This document shows positions 53,426 through 61,966 of a stretch of DNA of 64,000 bases, piece by piece (position 1 is the first letter of the stretch; each line of letters starts with the position of its first letter). Below the pieces are notes generated by a model that was not told the origin of the DNA, ran no database searches, and saw only the letters and a list, made by a program, of their open reading frames with translations. A program made the translations under genes and the position numbers. Source of the DNA: UBA2030 sp049969475 (GTDB lineage: Bacteria > Bacteroidota > Bacteroidia > Bacteroidales > TTA-H9); NCBI GenBank assembly GCA_049969475.1, contig JBMFOU010000016.1, forward strand, positions 8,501-72,500, in the 5' to 3' direction.

Positions 53426-53674
53426 CTAATTTGAATCACCTAAAGAATCATTTTTGTCATCATTTCTCCTGGTATTCACCCGGGAATATACCGATGCAAC
53501 CTGGAGAATATTGATCTCCTGAGGAGTTCTCATGGAGAGCTCCTCAGGAAGTTGTACATAGATTATAATTCCTGGTAAGCCCTGTGACTGTTTTTTAACG
53601 TTAAAGCGTTTACTTAAAAAATCTGATGATTCAGGAATATCGATTTCGTTTAATGCAAAATGATATCCGTTTTT
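53426..53674 (-). pseudogene. Start-less 82-codon open frame, possible gene remnant
   Basis: On the minus strand a frame opens after a TAA (53677-53675) and runs 82 codons to a TAG (53428-53426). The translation begins KNGYHFALNEIDIPESSDF, continues through GLPGIIIYVQLPEELSMRTP and ends in a hydrophilic tail RRNDDKNDSLGDSN. It has protein-like composition but no ATG, GTG or TTG in its first 48 codons. It lies directly downstream of oligopeptidase B. It could be the C-terminal remnant of a degraded gene. A 33-nt inverted repeat (53517-53549) lies inside it. Confidence 0.35.
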
Positions 53675-53702
53675 TTACAGGCTTATTATAGTCTGAACAA
53701 AC

Positions 53703-55832
53703 TTATTTTAAGGCCTTAATCAGAAAAGCATATTCAAAGGCAGTCTCCTTCAGGGCATCGTAGCGTCCGGTAGCTCCTCCATGACCTGATTCCATGTTGG
53801 TTTTTAGCAAGATTACGTGGTTCCCCTGGGTAATTGCTCTCAACTTGGCCACCCATTTGGCAGGTTCGTGATAAAGTACCTGCGAGTCGTTGAGGCCGGC
53901 AGTGGCCAGGATGTGAGGATACACCCTATCGCGGATGTTGTCGTAGGGTGAGTAAGATAGGATGTACCGATAGGCTTCCTCTTCATGCGGATTACCCCAT
54001 TGTTCGTATTCTTGTGTAGTGAGCGGTAGGCTTTCGTCGAGCATGGTATTTACGACATCTACAAAAGGAACGGCAGCTACTACGGCTCCAAAAAGGTCGG
54101 GCCGTAGGTTGACCGTAGCACCAACCAGCAATCCTCCGGCACTTCCCCCCATAATACCCAGACGTTTGGGAGAGGTGTATTTCTTATTAATAAGATATTC
54201 TGCACAGGCAATAAAATCGGTAAAAGAGTTTTTCTTTTTCATCAGCTTTCCGTCTTCGTACCATTGCTCACCCATCTCGCTTCCCCCTCTTACCTGGCCA
54301 ATGGCATATATAAATCCTCTGTCAACCAGCGAGAAAACCGAAGGACGGAACCAGGCATCGGTACTGAATCCGTAGGCTCCGTAGCCATAGAGAAGGGTGG
54401 GATTGTCGCTGTTTTTTTGCAAACCTTTCTTATAGAGCAGGGCCATAGGAACTTTGACTCCGTCGGGCGCTTCTGCAAATATTCGTTCTACTACATAGTC
54501 GTCGGGATTGAAGCCGGAAGGAATCTCCTGTTGCTTTAGAATGCGGGTATTAAAATCGTCAAGGTTTATTTCAAAAATGGTAGTGGGCCGATTGAGCGAG
54601 GCATAACTGTAACGATATATGTTTTGGTCGTATTCTGGATTGTTGTAGGGTGATACCGTGTAAACAGGTTCGGGAAATTTGATCTCATGCTGTAATTGGC
54701 CTTCCAGACCATAAATCCGGATGCCAGTAAGTCCCTGGGTTCGAATGAATAATACGAGATGCTTTTTGAAAACATCCAGCCCTTGAATTTTTACCGATGG
54801 ATCGTGGGGGATAATCTCTTTCCAGGTAGCGGGGTTGGAGGGAATTTGTTCTGAAGCGGAAAGAATGCGTCCGTTGTTTAAGGTTTCATCCTGATAATAA
54901 ATATAAAATCCCTTGTCGCGGTGATGTTCTAATGAATAGCGGACGCCTTTTCTGCGGGGAGCAAAGACACCGAACGCACCTTTGGGTTCTGTGGCCTTAA
55001 GCAGTCGTACCTCGGAGGTAGTAAAACTCGAGGTGTGAATCATCAAATACTCTTCCGACAAGGTTTTTTCTATCGAAACATTAAACATTTCGTCTTTTTC
55101 TTCAAACACGGGTACATCTTTGCCCGGAGCATTGAGTTGATGCCGGAGTACCTTATAAGGTCTTAATGATTCATTTCCAATAACATAAAAAAGAGTCTTG
55201 CTATCAGCGGCCCAAGCAAACGACTGTACCTTTTCAATGGCATAAGGAAGGTCCTTACCGGTTGAAAGGTCGCGGATTTTCAGGGTGAATTCGGCGTAAG
55301 AGCCTGTAGTATTAAACGTATAGGCAGCATAGCGGTTATCGGGGCTTATTTCATATTCTTCAAAGAGAAAGGCTGGCTGATGGATGGCCATCTGGTTTAC
55401 ATCGAAAAGAATTTCTTCGGAACCGCCCTTTGCTTTTTTCCTTAAATATACTGGATATTGCTTGCCCTGGAGCGTACGACTGAAATAATAATATCCGTTT
55501 TTCGGCACAGGGACGCTTTCGTCGTCTTCCTTGATTCGGCCTTTGATTTCATTGAAGATTTGTTCCTGAAGCTCCCGCGTATCGGCCATTACGGCATCGC
55601 AGTAAGCGTTTTCTGCTTTTAGGTATTCAATAACTTCTGGGTTGCTTTTGTCGCGAAGCCAGAACCAGGGGTCGGTCCGTTTATTTCCGAATTCTTCGAA
55701 GGTTACGGGACGGGCTGGGGCTACGGGCGGATCAGGGTATTGCGTTTTATCCATGGGTTTCAGAGGGGTTTGATGAGAACAAGAAATAAGGGTCAATGCC
55801 ATTAGCAATGACGAAATAGAATAGGTTTTCAT
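53703..55832 (-). CDS. ptrB: Oligopeptidase B (S9A prolyl-oligopeptidase family), lipoprotein form
   Basis: 709 aa. The signal sequence ends in LTLISC (Cys18), so it is probably lipidated and periplasmic rather than cytosolic. A seven-bladed propeller (about 85-440) precedes the alpha/beta-hydrolase domain with Ser564 in GGSAGG, Asp649 in GLNDSQV and His684 in ESGHGG. It cuts short peptides after Arg/Lys. It is the last gene of a minus-strand run GH3 - deoxynucleoside kinase - oligopeptidase B (gaps of 15 nt), with no shared function apparent. Confidence 0.92.
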   Translation of the reverse strand: MKTYSISSLLMALTLISCSHQTPLKPMDKTQYPDPPVAPARPVTFEEFGNKRTDPWFWLRDKSNPEVIEYLKAENAYCDAVMADTRELQEQIFNEIKGRIKEDDESVPVPKNGYYYFSRTLQGKQYPVYLRKKAKGGSEEILFDVNQMAIHQPAFLFEEYEISPDNRYAAYTFNTTGSYAEFTLKIRDLSTGKDLPYAIEKVQSFAWAADSKTLFYVIGNESLRPYKVLRHQLNAPGKDVPVFEEKDEMFNVSIEKTLSEEYLMIHTSSFTTSEVRLLKATEPKGAFGVFAPRRKGVRYSLEHHRDKGFYIYYQDETLNNGRILSASEQIPSNPATWKEIIPHDPSVKIQGLDVFKKHLVLFIRTQGLTGIRIYGLEGQLQHEIKFPEPVYTVSPYNNPEYDQNIYRYSYASLNRPTTIFEINLDDFNTRILKQQEIPSGFNPDDYVVERIFAEAPDGVKVPMALLYKKGLQKNSDNPTLLYGYGAYGFSTDAWFRPSVFSLVDRGFIYAIGQVRGGSEMGEQWYEDGKLMKKKNSFTDFIACAEYLINKKYTSPKRLGIMGGSAGGLLVGATVNLRPDLFGAVVAAVPFVDVVNTMLDESLPLTTQEYEQWGNPHEEEAYRYILSYSPYDNIRDRVYPHILATAGLNDSQVLYHEPAKWVAKLRAITQGNHVILLKTNMESGHGGATGRYDALKETAFEYAFLIKALK

Positions 55833-55847
55833 AAGAAGGAGAATTAA

Positions 55848-56462
55848 TTAAAATAATCCGTGAAGTTTAGCGGTGATTTTTTCTATGACTCCGGCCAGAT
55901 CCTCCGGATTTTCAGCAAAATTAAGGTTATCTACATCTACTATGAGCAGGTTACCGGCCTTGTATGTAGCAATCCATTCCTCGTAACGATCGTTGAGGTT
56001 TTTAAGGTAATCGAGTCGAATACTTTCTTCGTAAGGCCGCCCGCGCTTTTGAATCTGTCTTACCAGCGTAGGAACTGAAGCCCTAAGATATACCAGCAGG
56101 TCAGGGGGTTGGATGAAAGAAACCATCAGTTCAAATAAGCTCCGGTAATTGTTGAAGTCGCGGGTATCCATCAGCCCCATCTCGTGTAGGTTGGGGGCAA
56201 ATATGTAGGCGTCTTCGTAGATGGTGCGATCTTGTACTACGGTTTTCCCACTTTTACGAATCTCCACAATTTGCCGAAACCGACTGTTGAGAAAATAAAT
56301 CTGCAGATTAAACGACCAACGTTGCATATCTTCGTAGAAACTATGCAGATAAGGGTTGGTATCTACGTCTTCATAATGGGGCTGCCACCCGAAATGCTTC
56401 GACAAGAGGCTGGTCAGCGTGCTTTTTCCTGACCCGATATTTCCTGCAATGGCTATGTGCAT
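55848..56462 (-). CDS. Deoxynucleoside kinase
   Basis: 204 aa, the usual length. Walker A GNIGSGKST (7-15), the DRS-like catalytic segment VQDRTIYEDAYIFA, and the lid arginines KRGRPYEESIRLDYL identify the dNK/dAK-dGK family. It salvages deoxynucleosides to monophosphates with ATP. It is followed after 15 nt by oligopeptidase B and preceded by the GH3-like gene. Confidence 0.93.
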   Translation of the reverse strand: MHIAIAGNIGSGKSTLTSLLSKHFGWQPHYEDVDTNPYLHSFYEDMQRWSFNLQIYFLNSRFRQIVEIRKSGKTVVQDRTIYEDAYIFAPNLHEMGLMDTRDFNNYRSLFELMVSFIQPPDLLVYLRASVPTLVRQIQKRGRPYEESIRLDYLKNLNDRYEEWIATYKAGNLLIVDVDNLNFAENPEDLAGVIEKITAKLHGLF

Positions 56463-56477
56463 GCTTGTAATATTTTA

Positions 56478-58028
56478 TTAATTGTTAGTAAGCTCCTGAT
56501 TATCTATTAGTTTGAGAATTTCTTCTACATAATTCCGTTCGTTAGCCAGGCGGGGCACTTTATGCTGACCACCCAGCTTATTGCGTAGCTTCATCCAACG
56601 ATAGAAGGTATTTTGGGGAACGATATGAATAATGGGTGGTTCGAGCACCATGTTTTTGTATCGTTTGGCCTCGTAGTCAGAGTTTACAGACTTAAGGGCA
56701 TTGTCGAATATTTCGGTGAAATAATCGAGAGAGGAGGGTTCTTTCGAGAATTCAATAATCCATTCGTGGGCTCCACGTCCGGAATCTCCAAAATAACGGG
56801 GTGCTCCGGTATATTCTTCTATAATGGCCTGGCATTTTTCGCAGGCAATCGCAAGGGCTTTTTCCACATTGTCGGCTATAATCTCTTCTCCGAAAGCATT
56901 GATAAAGTGGCGCGTGCGCCCGGTTATCTTGATTTTATAAGGATTGCGTGAAGCGAACATGACGGTGTCGCCGATAAGGTAGCGCCACAGGCCCCCATTG
57001 GTGGTTATAACCATCGCATAGTTCTTTCCTGTCTCCACTTCCCACAAGGGAATGGGTTGAAGCTGTCCTTCGAGGTATTGATCGAAGGGTATGAATTCAT
57101 AGAAAATCCCATAATCGAGCATCAATAGCATAGCCTCATCGCCAGGGTCGTCCTGAATGCTGAAAAAGCCTTCGGATGCATTGTAGGTTTCCATGTAATG
57201 CATGGCCGGCGAGGGTATTAGTTTCTCGAATTGCTGACGGTAGGGCTTAAAGCTGACCCCCCCGTGAAAAAAAGCCTCCAGGCCGGGCCACACCTCCAGA
57301 ATATTATCCTTTCCTGAAATTTCAAGTATTCTGCGTAGCAATACCAATGTCCAGCTGGGTACCCCTGTGATGCTGGTAATATTCTCCTGCAATGTAAGAC
57401 GGGCCATGGTCTCTATCTTACTTTCCCACTCCTCCATTAGGGCAACAGAGAGTTGAGGTGTACGTCGAATCTCAGCCCACCACGGCAGGTTGTGCATTAA
57501 AATAGCCGACAGATCTCCTTCCATGAGCTCCGACTGGTTGACCTCGCGCAAGGTGCCCGATCCGCCCATGGCCAGACTCATGCCTTCAAAGAGATGGTTA
57601 TCAGGATAATTGTGGCAATAAATGGCCAACATGTCCTTTCCTGCTTTGTAATGGCATTCTTCCAGGGCTTCAAAACTTACAGGTATATATTTACTTTTGT
57701 CGGCTGTAGTACCAGAACTCTTTGCAAACCACCGGATTTCTGTGTTCCATAGAATGTTTTGATTACCCTGCCTGATTTGTTCTATGTAGGGTTTCAGACT
57801 CTCATAATCCTGAACAGGTACCTTTTGGGCAAAATCCTCGTAACTTTGTATGCTTTCGAAATCCCACATTTTGCCCCATTCCGTCTGACGGCCCGCACCG
57901 ATAAGCTTTTCCAGCCAATCGTTCTGCACCTCATGCGGATATTTTCTGAAAAGATCGATCTGGTGTATCCGCTTTTTAATCAGCCATTCGATGAGAGAAT
58001 TAAACCAGGGCATGCTTTGATTTTTCAA
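56478..58028 (-). CDS. GH3-family acyl-acid amido synthetase-like protein
   Basis: 516 aa. The GH3 adenylation fold is recognised by the P-loop-like FAKSSGTTADKSKYIPVS, the EGFFSIQDDP segment and GGLWRYLIGDTVMF (ATP/AMP-binding). Family members conjugate carboxylic acids to amino acids in plants; in Bacteroidota they are widespread but of unknown substrate. It is the first gene of the three-gene minus-strand unit. Confidence 0.88.
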   Translation of the reverse strand: MKNQSMPWFNSLIEWLIKKRIHQIDLFRKYPHEVQNDWLEKLIGAGRQTEWGKMWDFESIQSYEDFAQKVPVQDYESLKPYIEQIRQGNQNILWNTEIRWFAKSSGTTADKSKYIPVSFEALEECHYKAGKDMLAIYCHNYPDNHLFEGMSLAMGGSGTLREVNQSELMEGDLSAILMHNLPWWAEIRRTPQLSVALMEEWESKIETMARLTLQENITSITGVPSWTLVLLRRILEISGKDNILEVWPGLEAFFHGGVSFKPYRQQFEKLIPSPAMHYMETYNASEGFFSIQDDPGDEAMLLMLDYGIFYEFIPFDQYLEGQLQPIPLWEVETGKNYAMVITTNGGLWRYLIGDTVMFASRNPYKIKITGRTRHFINAFGEEIIADNVEKALAIACEKCQAIIEEYTGAPRYFGDSGRGAHEWIIEFSKEPSSLDYFTEIFDNALKSVNSDYEAKRYKNMVLEPPIIHIVPQNTFYRWMKLRNKLGGQHKVPRLANERNYVEEILKLIDNQELTNN

Positions 58029-58147
58029 TTTTCAAAATTAAAGAATGAACCCTTATGGCCAAACCTCACAAGCACCCAATAATTTAATCTTTGGCTCAAA
58101 GAAGTATGAATTTTTGACTTTCGACCGAATATTTTACCAACATTTCG

Positions 58148-58155
58148 TAATTTTG
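58148..58155 (+). promoter_or_regulatory. -7 element TAATTTTG of the CPTC thioredoxin-like gene
   Basis: A perfect TAnnTTTG match followed by CGAAGC, 51 nt before the start at 58207. Confidence 0.55.
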
Positions 58156-58206
58156 CGAAGCAATGAAATGAAATTTGACATTTAAAGTATCTCAAAATCT
58201 TGACCT

Positions 58207-58608
58207 ATGAAATACGCTGCCTTTTCTCTGTTGTTTGTCTTTTTTTTCGGCCTGGGACTGAGTGAGACTATAGTTGGAGCACCCACTTTAAAAATCTATT
58301 ATTTCCACGGCCTGCATCGTTGTCCTACCTGCCTGGCTATCGAGAAGGAGACCAAAGTGGCTTTACAAAAAGAATTGAAAGACCTTTCCAAAAGCCGCAA
58401 AGTGACGCTTGAAGTCTTCACTATTGAAGATGTCAAAAATGAGAGTCTGGTGAAAAAGTACGACATTTGGGGATCTTCTCTGCTCATTGTGGATGAAAAG
58501 GGCAACAAGGTAGCCGACCTCACCGAAGAAGGATTTTCGAAGGCTCGCACGAAACCCGATGAATTCCGTAAGATCCTGGCAGAGAAGGTGTATGGTCTCT
58601 TAAAATAA
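58207..58608 (+). CDS. Secreted thioredoxin-like protein with CPTC motif (ArsF-like family)
   Basis: 133 aa with a signal peptide (1-18). The redox centre is Cys39-P-T-Cys42 in HGLHRCPTCLAIEK, and the fold continues with VKKYDIWGSSLLIVD. It matches the short thioredoxin-like proteins annotated as ArsF-family nitroreductase subunits, a name that reflects one studied member and is probably not this protein's function. A rhodanese-like gene follows after 20 nt on the same strand. Confidence 0.75.
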   Translation: MKYAAFSLLFVFFFGLGLSETIVGAPTLKIYYFHGLHRCPTCLAIEKETKVALQKELKDLSKSRKVTLEVFTIEDVKNESLVKKYDIWGSSLLIVDEKGNKVADLTEEGFSKARTKPDEFRKILAEKVYGLLK

Positions 58609-58628
58609 TAAATCTATATTAGAAAAGC

Positions 58629-59060
58629 ATGATTGATGATGATAAACTAGCCAATTATGGCATAATCATACAAGGGGTACGCAACATATCCTCACGCGAG
58701 GCGCTGGAACTCTGCCAGCTTGGAGCTATAATTCTGGATGTAAGGCCTTTGTATGAGTCGGACTATAGGGCCTTTGGGGTTCCTGAGGTGTTTTTGGCAC
58801 CTGCTGCAGCCTATGATGATTGGATTTCCAATTTGCCTAAGGATCGCTGTATGATAGTGGCTGATGCCACTGGGTTGAAAAGCCGCCTCATTGCCCGTCG
58901 CCTGCTCGACGATGGCTTCTCGTTGATAGTCAATTTATCGGGTGGAATTGTAGACTGGGAGAGAAGCGGTGCCCCCGTGCGTGTGAATAAAGAAAGCAAA
59001 CTTACGGGCTCTTGTCTTTGTCAGCTCAAACCCCGCTACAAAAAAGAAAAGGATTTCTGA
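58629..59060 (+). CDS. Rhodanese-like protein without the catalytic cysteine
   Basis: 143 aa. The fold is given by EALELCQLGAIILDVRPLYE and the end VNLSGGIVDWERSGAPV. The active loop, normally CxxGxRS, reads ADATGLKSR (78-86): the Cys position is Asp79, and the loop Arg is Lys84. So thiosulphate:cyanide sulphurtransfer is unlikely. The C-terminal tail has two cysteines (Cys129, Cys131, GSCLCQL) that could carry a different redox or sulphur-handling role. No signal peptide. It follows the CPTC protein and is likely co-transcribed. Confidence 0.8.
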   Translation: MIDDDKLANYGIIIQGVRNISSREALELCQLGAIILDVRPLYESDYRAFGVPEVFLAPAAAYDDWISNLPKDRCMIVADATGLKSRLIARRLLDDGFSLIVNLSGGIVDWERSGAPVRVNKESKLTGSCLCQLKPRYKKEKDF

Positions 59061-59131
59061 TTTTCACTGTTGCACAGTAATGCAGGCGCTGTCGGCATCA
59101 GATATTTTTGCAGAACACCTCTGCATTTGAG

Positions 59132-59139
59132 TACCTTTG
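59132..59139 (+). promoter_or_regulatory. -7 element TACCTTTG of purB
   Basis: A perfect TAnnTTTG match 9 nt before the purB ATG at 59149, with a TTTTTG (59105-59110) 21 nt upstream as a -33 candidate. A second TATTTTTG (59103-59110) coincides with that upstream element. Confidence 0.5.
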
Positions 59140-59148
59140 TCCCCTTCA

Positions 59149-60513
59149 ATGCCTGACATCGTGAGTACTTTTGCGCTACAGAATATTTCTCCTATTGATG
59201 GCCGATATGCCCGCATAACCTGGCCCCTGGCTGCCTTTTTCAGCGAAGAAGCCCTGATGCGTTACCGCGTTAAGGTGGAAGTGGAATACTTCATCTCCCT
59301 TTGCCGGCTGCCGCTACCTCAATTGAAAAACATTGACAAAACAAAACTCCGCAGGCTCAGGGAAGCCGCTGAGAGTTTTAGCACCGCCCAGGCTTTGAGA
59401 GTAAAAGAAATAGAACAGACCACCAATCATGATGTAAAAGCTGTAGAGTATTTTCTACGCGAACTATTTGATCATTTAGAACTATCTGAATACAAAGAAT
59501 TTATTCATTTCGGGCTCACCTCTCAGGATATTAATAACACCGCCCAGCCCCTCGCACTGCGCGATGCCCTCGAAAAGGTGATAAGACCCGCGCTCCGCGA
59601 GTTGTTGAGCCAGATGGAGGCCATGGCTCGCGAGTGGAAAGATCTGCCCATGCTAGCGCATACCCACGGACAGCCCGCATCGCCCACTACCCTGGGCAAA
59701 GAGCTCTGGGTGTTTGCAGAGCGACTGCAGAAACAACTTTCGAGCCTTAATTTTCAAATGCTATCTGCTAAATTTGGAGGGGCTACCGGTAATTTCAATG
59801 CCCATAAAGTGGCTTATCCTGATATTGACTGGATTACCTTTGCCGATACTTTTGTAAACGATGTACTGGGCCTCGAACGCCAGCAAACCACAACCCAGAT
59901 CGAACACTACGACGATCTGGCCTCTGTTTTCGATAATTTTTCACGTATCAATACCATTCTGCTCGACCTGAGTCGCGACATGTGGCTCTACATTTCCATG
60001 GGCTATTTCAGGCAGAAGGTGAAAGAGGGAGAGGTGGGCAGTTCAGCTATGCCTCACAAAGTGAACCCCATTGATTTTGAGAATGCGGAAGGTAATTTGG
60101 GAATAGCTAATGCCCTTTTTGAGCATCTTGCTCGAAAACTTCCGGTTTCGCGATTGCAACGCGATCTTACAGATTCAACCGTAATGCGTAACGTGGGTGT
60201 TCCTTTTGCCCATTCGCTTATTGCTTATAAATCCTTGCTGAAAGGTCTGGAAAAGGTTTACCCCGACCCACAACGACTTTCGGATGACCTGGAAGCCAAC
60301 TGGGCTGTAGTGGCCGAGGCCATTCAAACGATTTTACGGCGCGAAGGTTATCTGCATCCCTACGAAGCCCTCAAGCAGCTCACCCGTACTGGAAAACCTG
60401 TGGATAAAGAAACCATTTACGCATTTATCCAGAGCCTTGAGGTTAATGATGCCGTAAAGCAGGAACTACTCGCCATCACTCCACACAATTACCTGGGAAT
60501 CATACGTTTTTAA
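59149..60513 (+). CDS. purB: Adenylosuccinate lyase
   Basis: 454 aa from the ATG at 59149; an in-frame TTG four codons earlier lies within the promoter element. The superfamily signature SSAMPHKVNPIDFENAEGNLG with the catalytic serine loop and THGQPASPTTLGKEL with the His are clear. It cleaves adenylosuccinate and SAICAR in purine synthesis. Its stop overlaps the next start by one base (TAATG), so a glycosyltransferase is coupled to it. Confidence 0.97.
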   Translation: MPDIVSTFALQNISPIDGRYARITWPLAAFFSEEALMRYRVKVEVEYFISLCRLPLPQLKNIDKTKLRRLREAAESFSTAQALRVKEIEQTTNHDVKAVEYFLRELFDHLELSEYKEFIHFGLTSQDINNTAQPLALRDALEKVIRPALRELLSQMEAMAREWKDLPMLAHTHGQPASPTTLGKELWVFAERLQKQLSSLNFQMLSAKFGGATGNFNAHKVAYPDIDWITFADTFVNDVLGLERQQTTTQIEHYDDLASVFDNFSRINTILLDLSRDMWLYISMGYFRQKVKEGEVGSSAMPHKVNPIDFENAEGNLGIANALFEHLARKLPVSRLQRDLTDSTVMRNVGVPFAHSLIAYKSLLKGLEKVYPDPQRLSDDLEANWAVVAEAIQTILRREGYLHPYEALKQLTRTGKPVDKETIYAFIQSLEVNDAVKQELLAITPHNYLGIIRF

Positions 60514-61385
60514 TGAAAGTCAGCGGGTTTACAATTGTCAGGAATGCAGTAAAATTCGACTATCCGGTCAGGGAGGCTATTCTCTCTATTCTCCCCCTAT
60601 GCGATGAAATGATAGTTAGCGTAGGCCAGAGCGAGGATGAGACGCTGGCACTTATACATTCCCTTAATTCTCCCAAAATCAAAATAATTCAAAGTATCTG
60701 GGATGATAGCCTCCGGGAAGGAGGAAAAGTTTTGGCCTTAGAAACACAAAAGGCCTTGGGTGCCATTTCGCCTGATTCTGACTGGGCCTTTTACATTCAG
60801 GCTGATGAGGTGTTGCACGAAAAATATCATACCTTGGTTTACGAAGCCATGGATAGGTGGAAAAATAATCCCAGGGTGGAGGGGTTGTTATTCGATTATT
60901 TACATTTCTATGGCTCATACCAATATGTAGGTGCCTCACGAAAGTGGTACAGGCGCGAAGTACGAATCGTACGCAACGATCCGTCTATAGCCTCCTTCCG
61001 CGATGCCCAGGGTTTCCGCAAGAACGGGAAACGCCTGTGGGTGAAGCATTCTGGCTCTACCATGTATCACTATGGCTGGGTAAGGCCGCCGGCCATTCAG
61101 CAAGCACGTAGCCGGCATTTTCATCGCTGGTGGCATCCCGATGAGTGGGTGGAACAACGTTTTCCCGAAGGCGTCCCCTTCGACTATGGTTTGAGCGGCA
61201 GGCTTTCGGTTTTTACAGGCACTCATCCGGCTGTTATGGAAGAAAGGGTTAGGTCGGCCCGATGGGAGTTTTCCTACAATCCCGAACAAGCACGGTCCCT
61301 GCCTCTGCAGCATCGGATACTCAATTTTCTAGAAGATAAAACCGGTTGCCGGCTCTTCGAATACCGCAACTATCGCCTTCTTTAG
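60513..61385 (+). CDS. Family-2-type glycosyltransferase
   Basis: 290 aa. The start FTIVRNAVKFDYPVREAILS and DEMIVSVGQSEDET are typical of GT-A family-2 enzymes, with FYIQADEVL taking the DxD-like metal site. The C-terminal part is basic and may bind the acceptor or membrane. It makes a glycan for the cell surface, acceptor unknown. It is coupled by a one-base overlap to purB, which is unusual for unrelated functions. Confidence 0.85.
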   Translation: MKVSGFTIVRNAVKFDYPVREAILSILPLCDEMIVSVGQSEDETLALIHSLNSPKIKIIQSIWDDSLREGGKVLALETQKALGAISPDSDWAFYIQADEVLHEKYHTLVYEAMDRWKNNPRVEGLLFDYLHFYGSYQYVGASRKWYRREVRIVRNDPSIASFRDAQGFRKNGKRLWVKHSGSTMYHYGWVRPPAIQQARSRHFHRWWHPDEWVEQRFPEGVPFDYGLSGRLSVFTGTHPAVMEERVRSARWEFSYNPEQARSLPLQHRILNFLEDKTGCRLFEYRNYRLL

Positions 61386-61403
61386 TGTTTCGTGCATTCT
61401 TCC

Positions 61404-61411
61404 TATTTTTG
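61404..61411 (+). promoter_or_regulatory. -7 element TATTTTTG of the DUF5606 gene
   Basis: A perfect TAnnTTTG match 21 nt before the ATG at 61433. It lies after the glycosyltransferase stop and excludes a longer in-frame start at 61346. Confidence 0.55.
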
Positions 61412-61432
61412 CAGGTTAAAAAAAGTAAATCC

Positions 61433-61888
61433 ATGGAGTTTAAAGACATTGTTGCAATTTCCGGGAAAAGCGGTTTGTTTAAGGTGGTTAGCAATACCCG
61501 AAGCGGAGTGATTGTAGAATCGCTTACCGATGGCAAGCGCTTTCCCGCCTTTCTGCACGATCGCATCTCGAGTCTCGACGAAATCAGCGTTTTCACCCAA
61601 ACCGAAGACCGGCCTCTGAGAGCTATTATGAAAGCTATCCGCGAGAAAACCGGCGGTGGCCCGGCTCTCGACGCTAAATCGGATAATGCATTACTCAAAA
61701 AGTTTTTCGCCGAAGTAGTGCCTGACTACGATGCAGAAAGGGTTTATGTGTCGGATATAAAGAAAATTATTTCTTGGTACAATCAGCTGCATACCAGGGG
61801 GTTGCTTGGTTTACTCGATGAGACCGAGGCCACCGAAGGGGAAGAGGCAGGCGAATCTTCTGCTTCTGCACCAGAGAAGGCTGAGTAA
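61433..61888 (+). CDS. DUF5606-domain protein
   Basis: 151 aa from the ATG at 61433 (see the promoter element). The family is recognised by MEFKDIVAISGKSGLFKVVS and the late ERVYVSDIKKIISWYNQL. Conserved across Bacteroidota, with an SH3-like first half; function unknown. The Ala/Glu-rich C-terminal tail is low in complexity. A terminator with a U-tract follows. Confidence 0.88.
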   Translation: MEFKDIVAISGKSGLFKVVSNTRSGVIVESLTDGKRFPAFLHDRISSLDEISVFTQTEDRPLRAIMKAIREKTGGGPALDAKSDNALLKKFFAEVVPDYDAERVYVSDIKKIISWYNQLHTRGLLGLLDETEATEGEEAGESSASAPEKAE

Positions 61889-61900
61889 ACATGAGCGAGG

Positions 61901-61925
61901 TCCGCCCCCCGGGGCGGATTTTTTT
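61901..61925 (+). terminator. Intrinsic terminator after the DUF5606 gene
   Basis: TCCGCCC (61901-61907) and GGGCGGA (61912-61918) form a 7-bp GC stem with a 4-nt loop, followed by seven Ts. Confidence 0.9.
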
Positions 61926-61929
61926 ATGA

Positions 61930-61937
61930 TATTTTTG
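61930..61937 (+). promoter_or_regulatory. -7 element TATTTTTG of pyrK-pyrD
   Basis: A perfect TAnnTTTG match 29 nt before pyrK, only 4 nt after the preceding terminator's T run. Confidence 0.55.
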
Positions 61938-61966
61938 CAAAGATTTCATCTGTATTTTCCCTCTTA

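Noticed and set aside
53517..53549. Perfect 10-bp inverted repeat TCCTGAGGAG/CTCCTCAGGA as a terminator
   Set aside because: No U-tract follows on either strand, and the hairpin lies inside the start-less open frame, so it is not called as a terminator.
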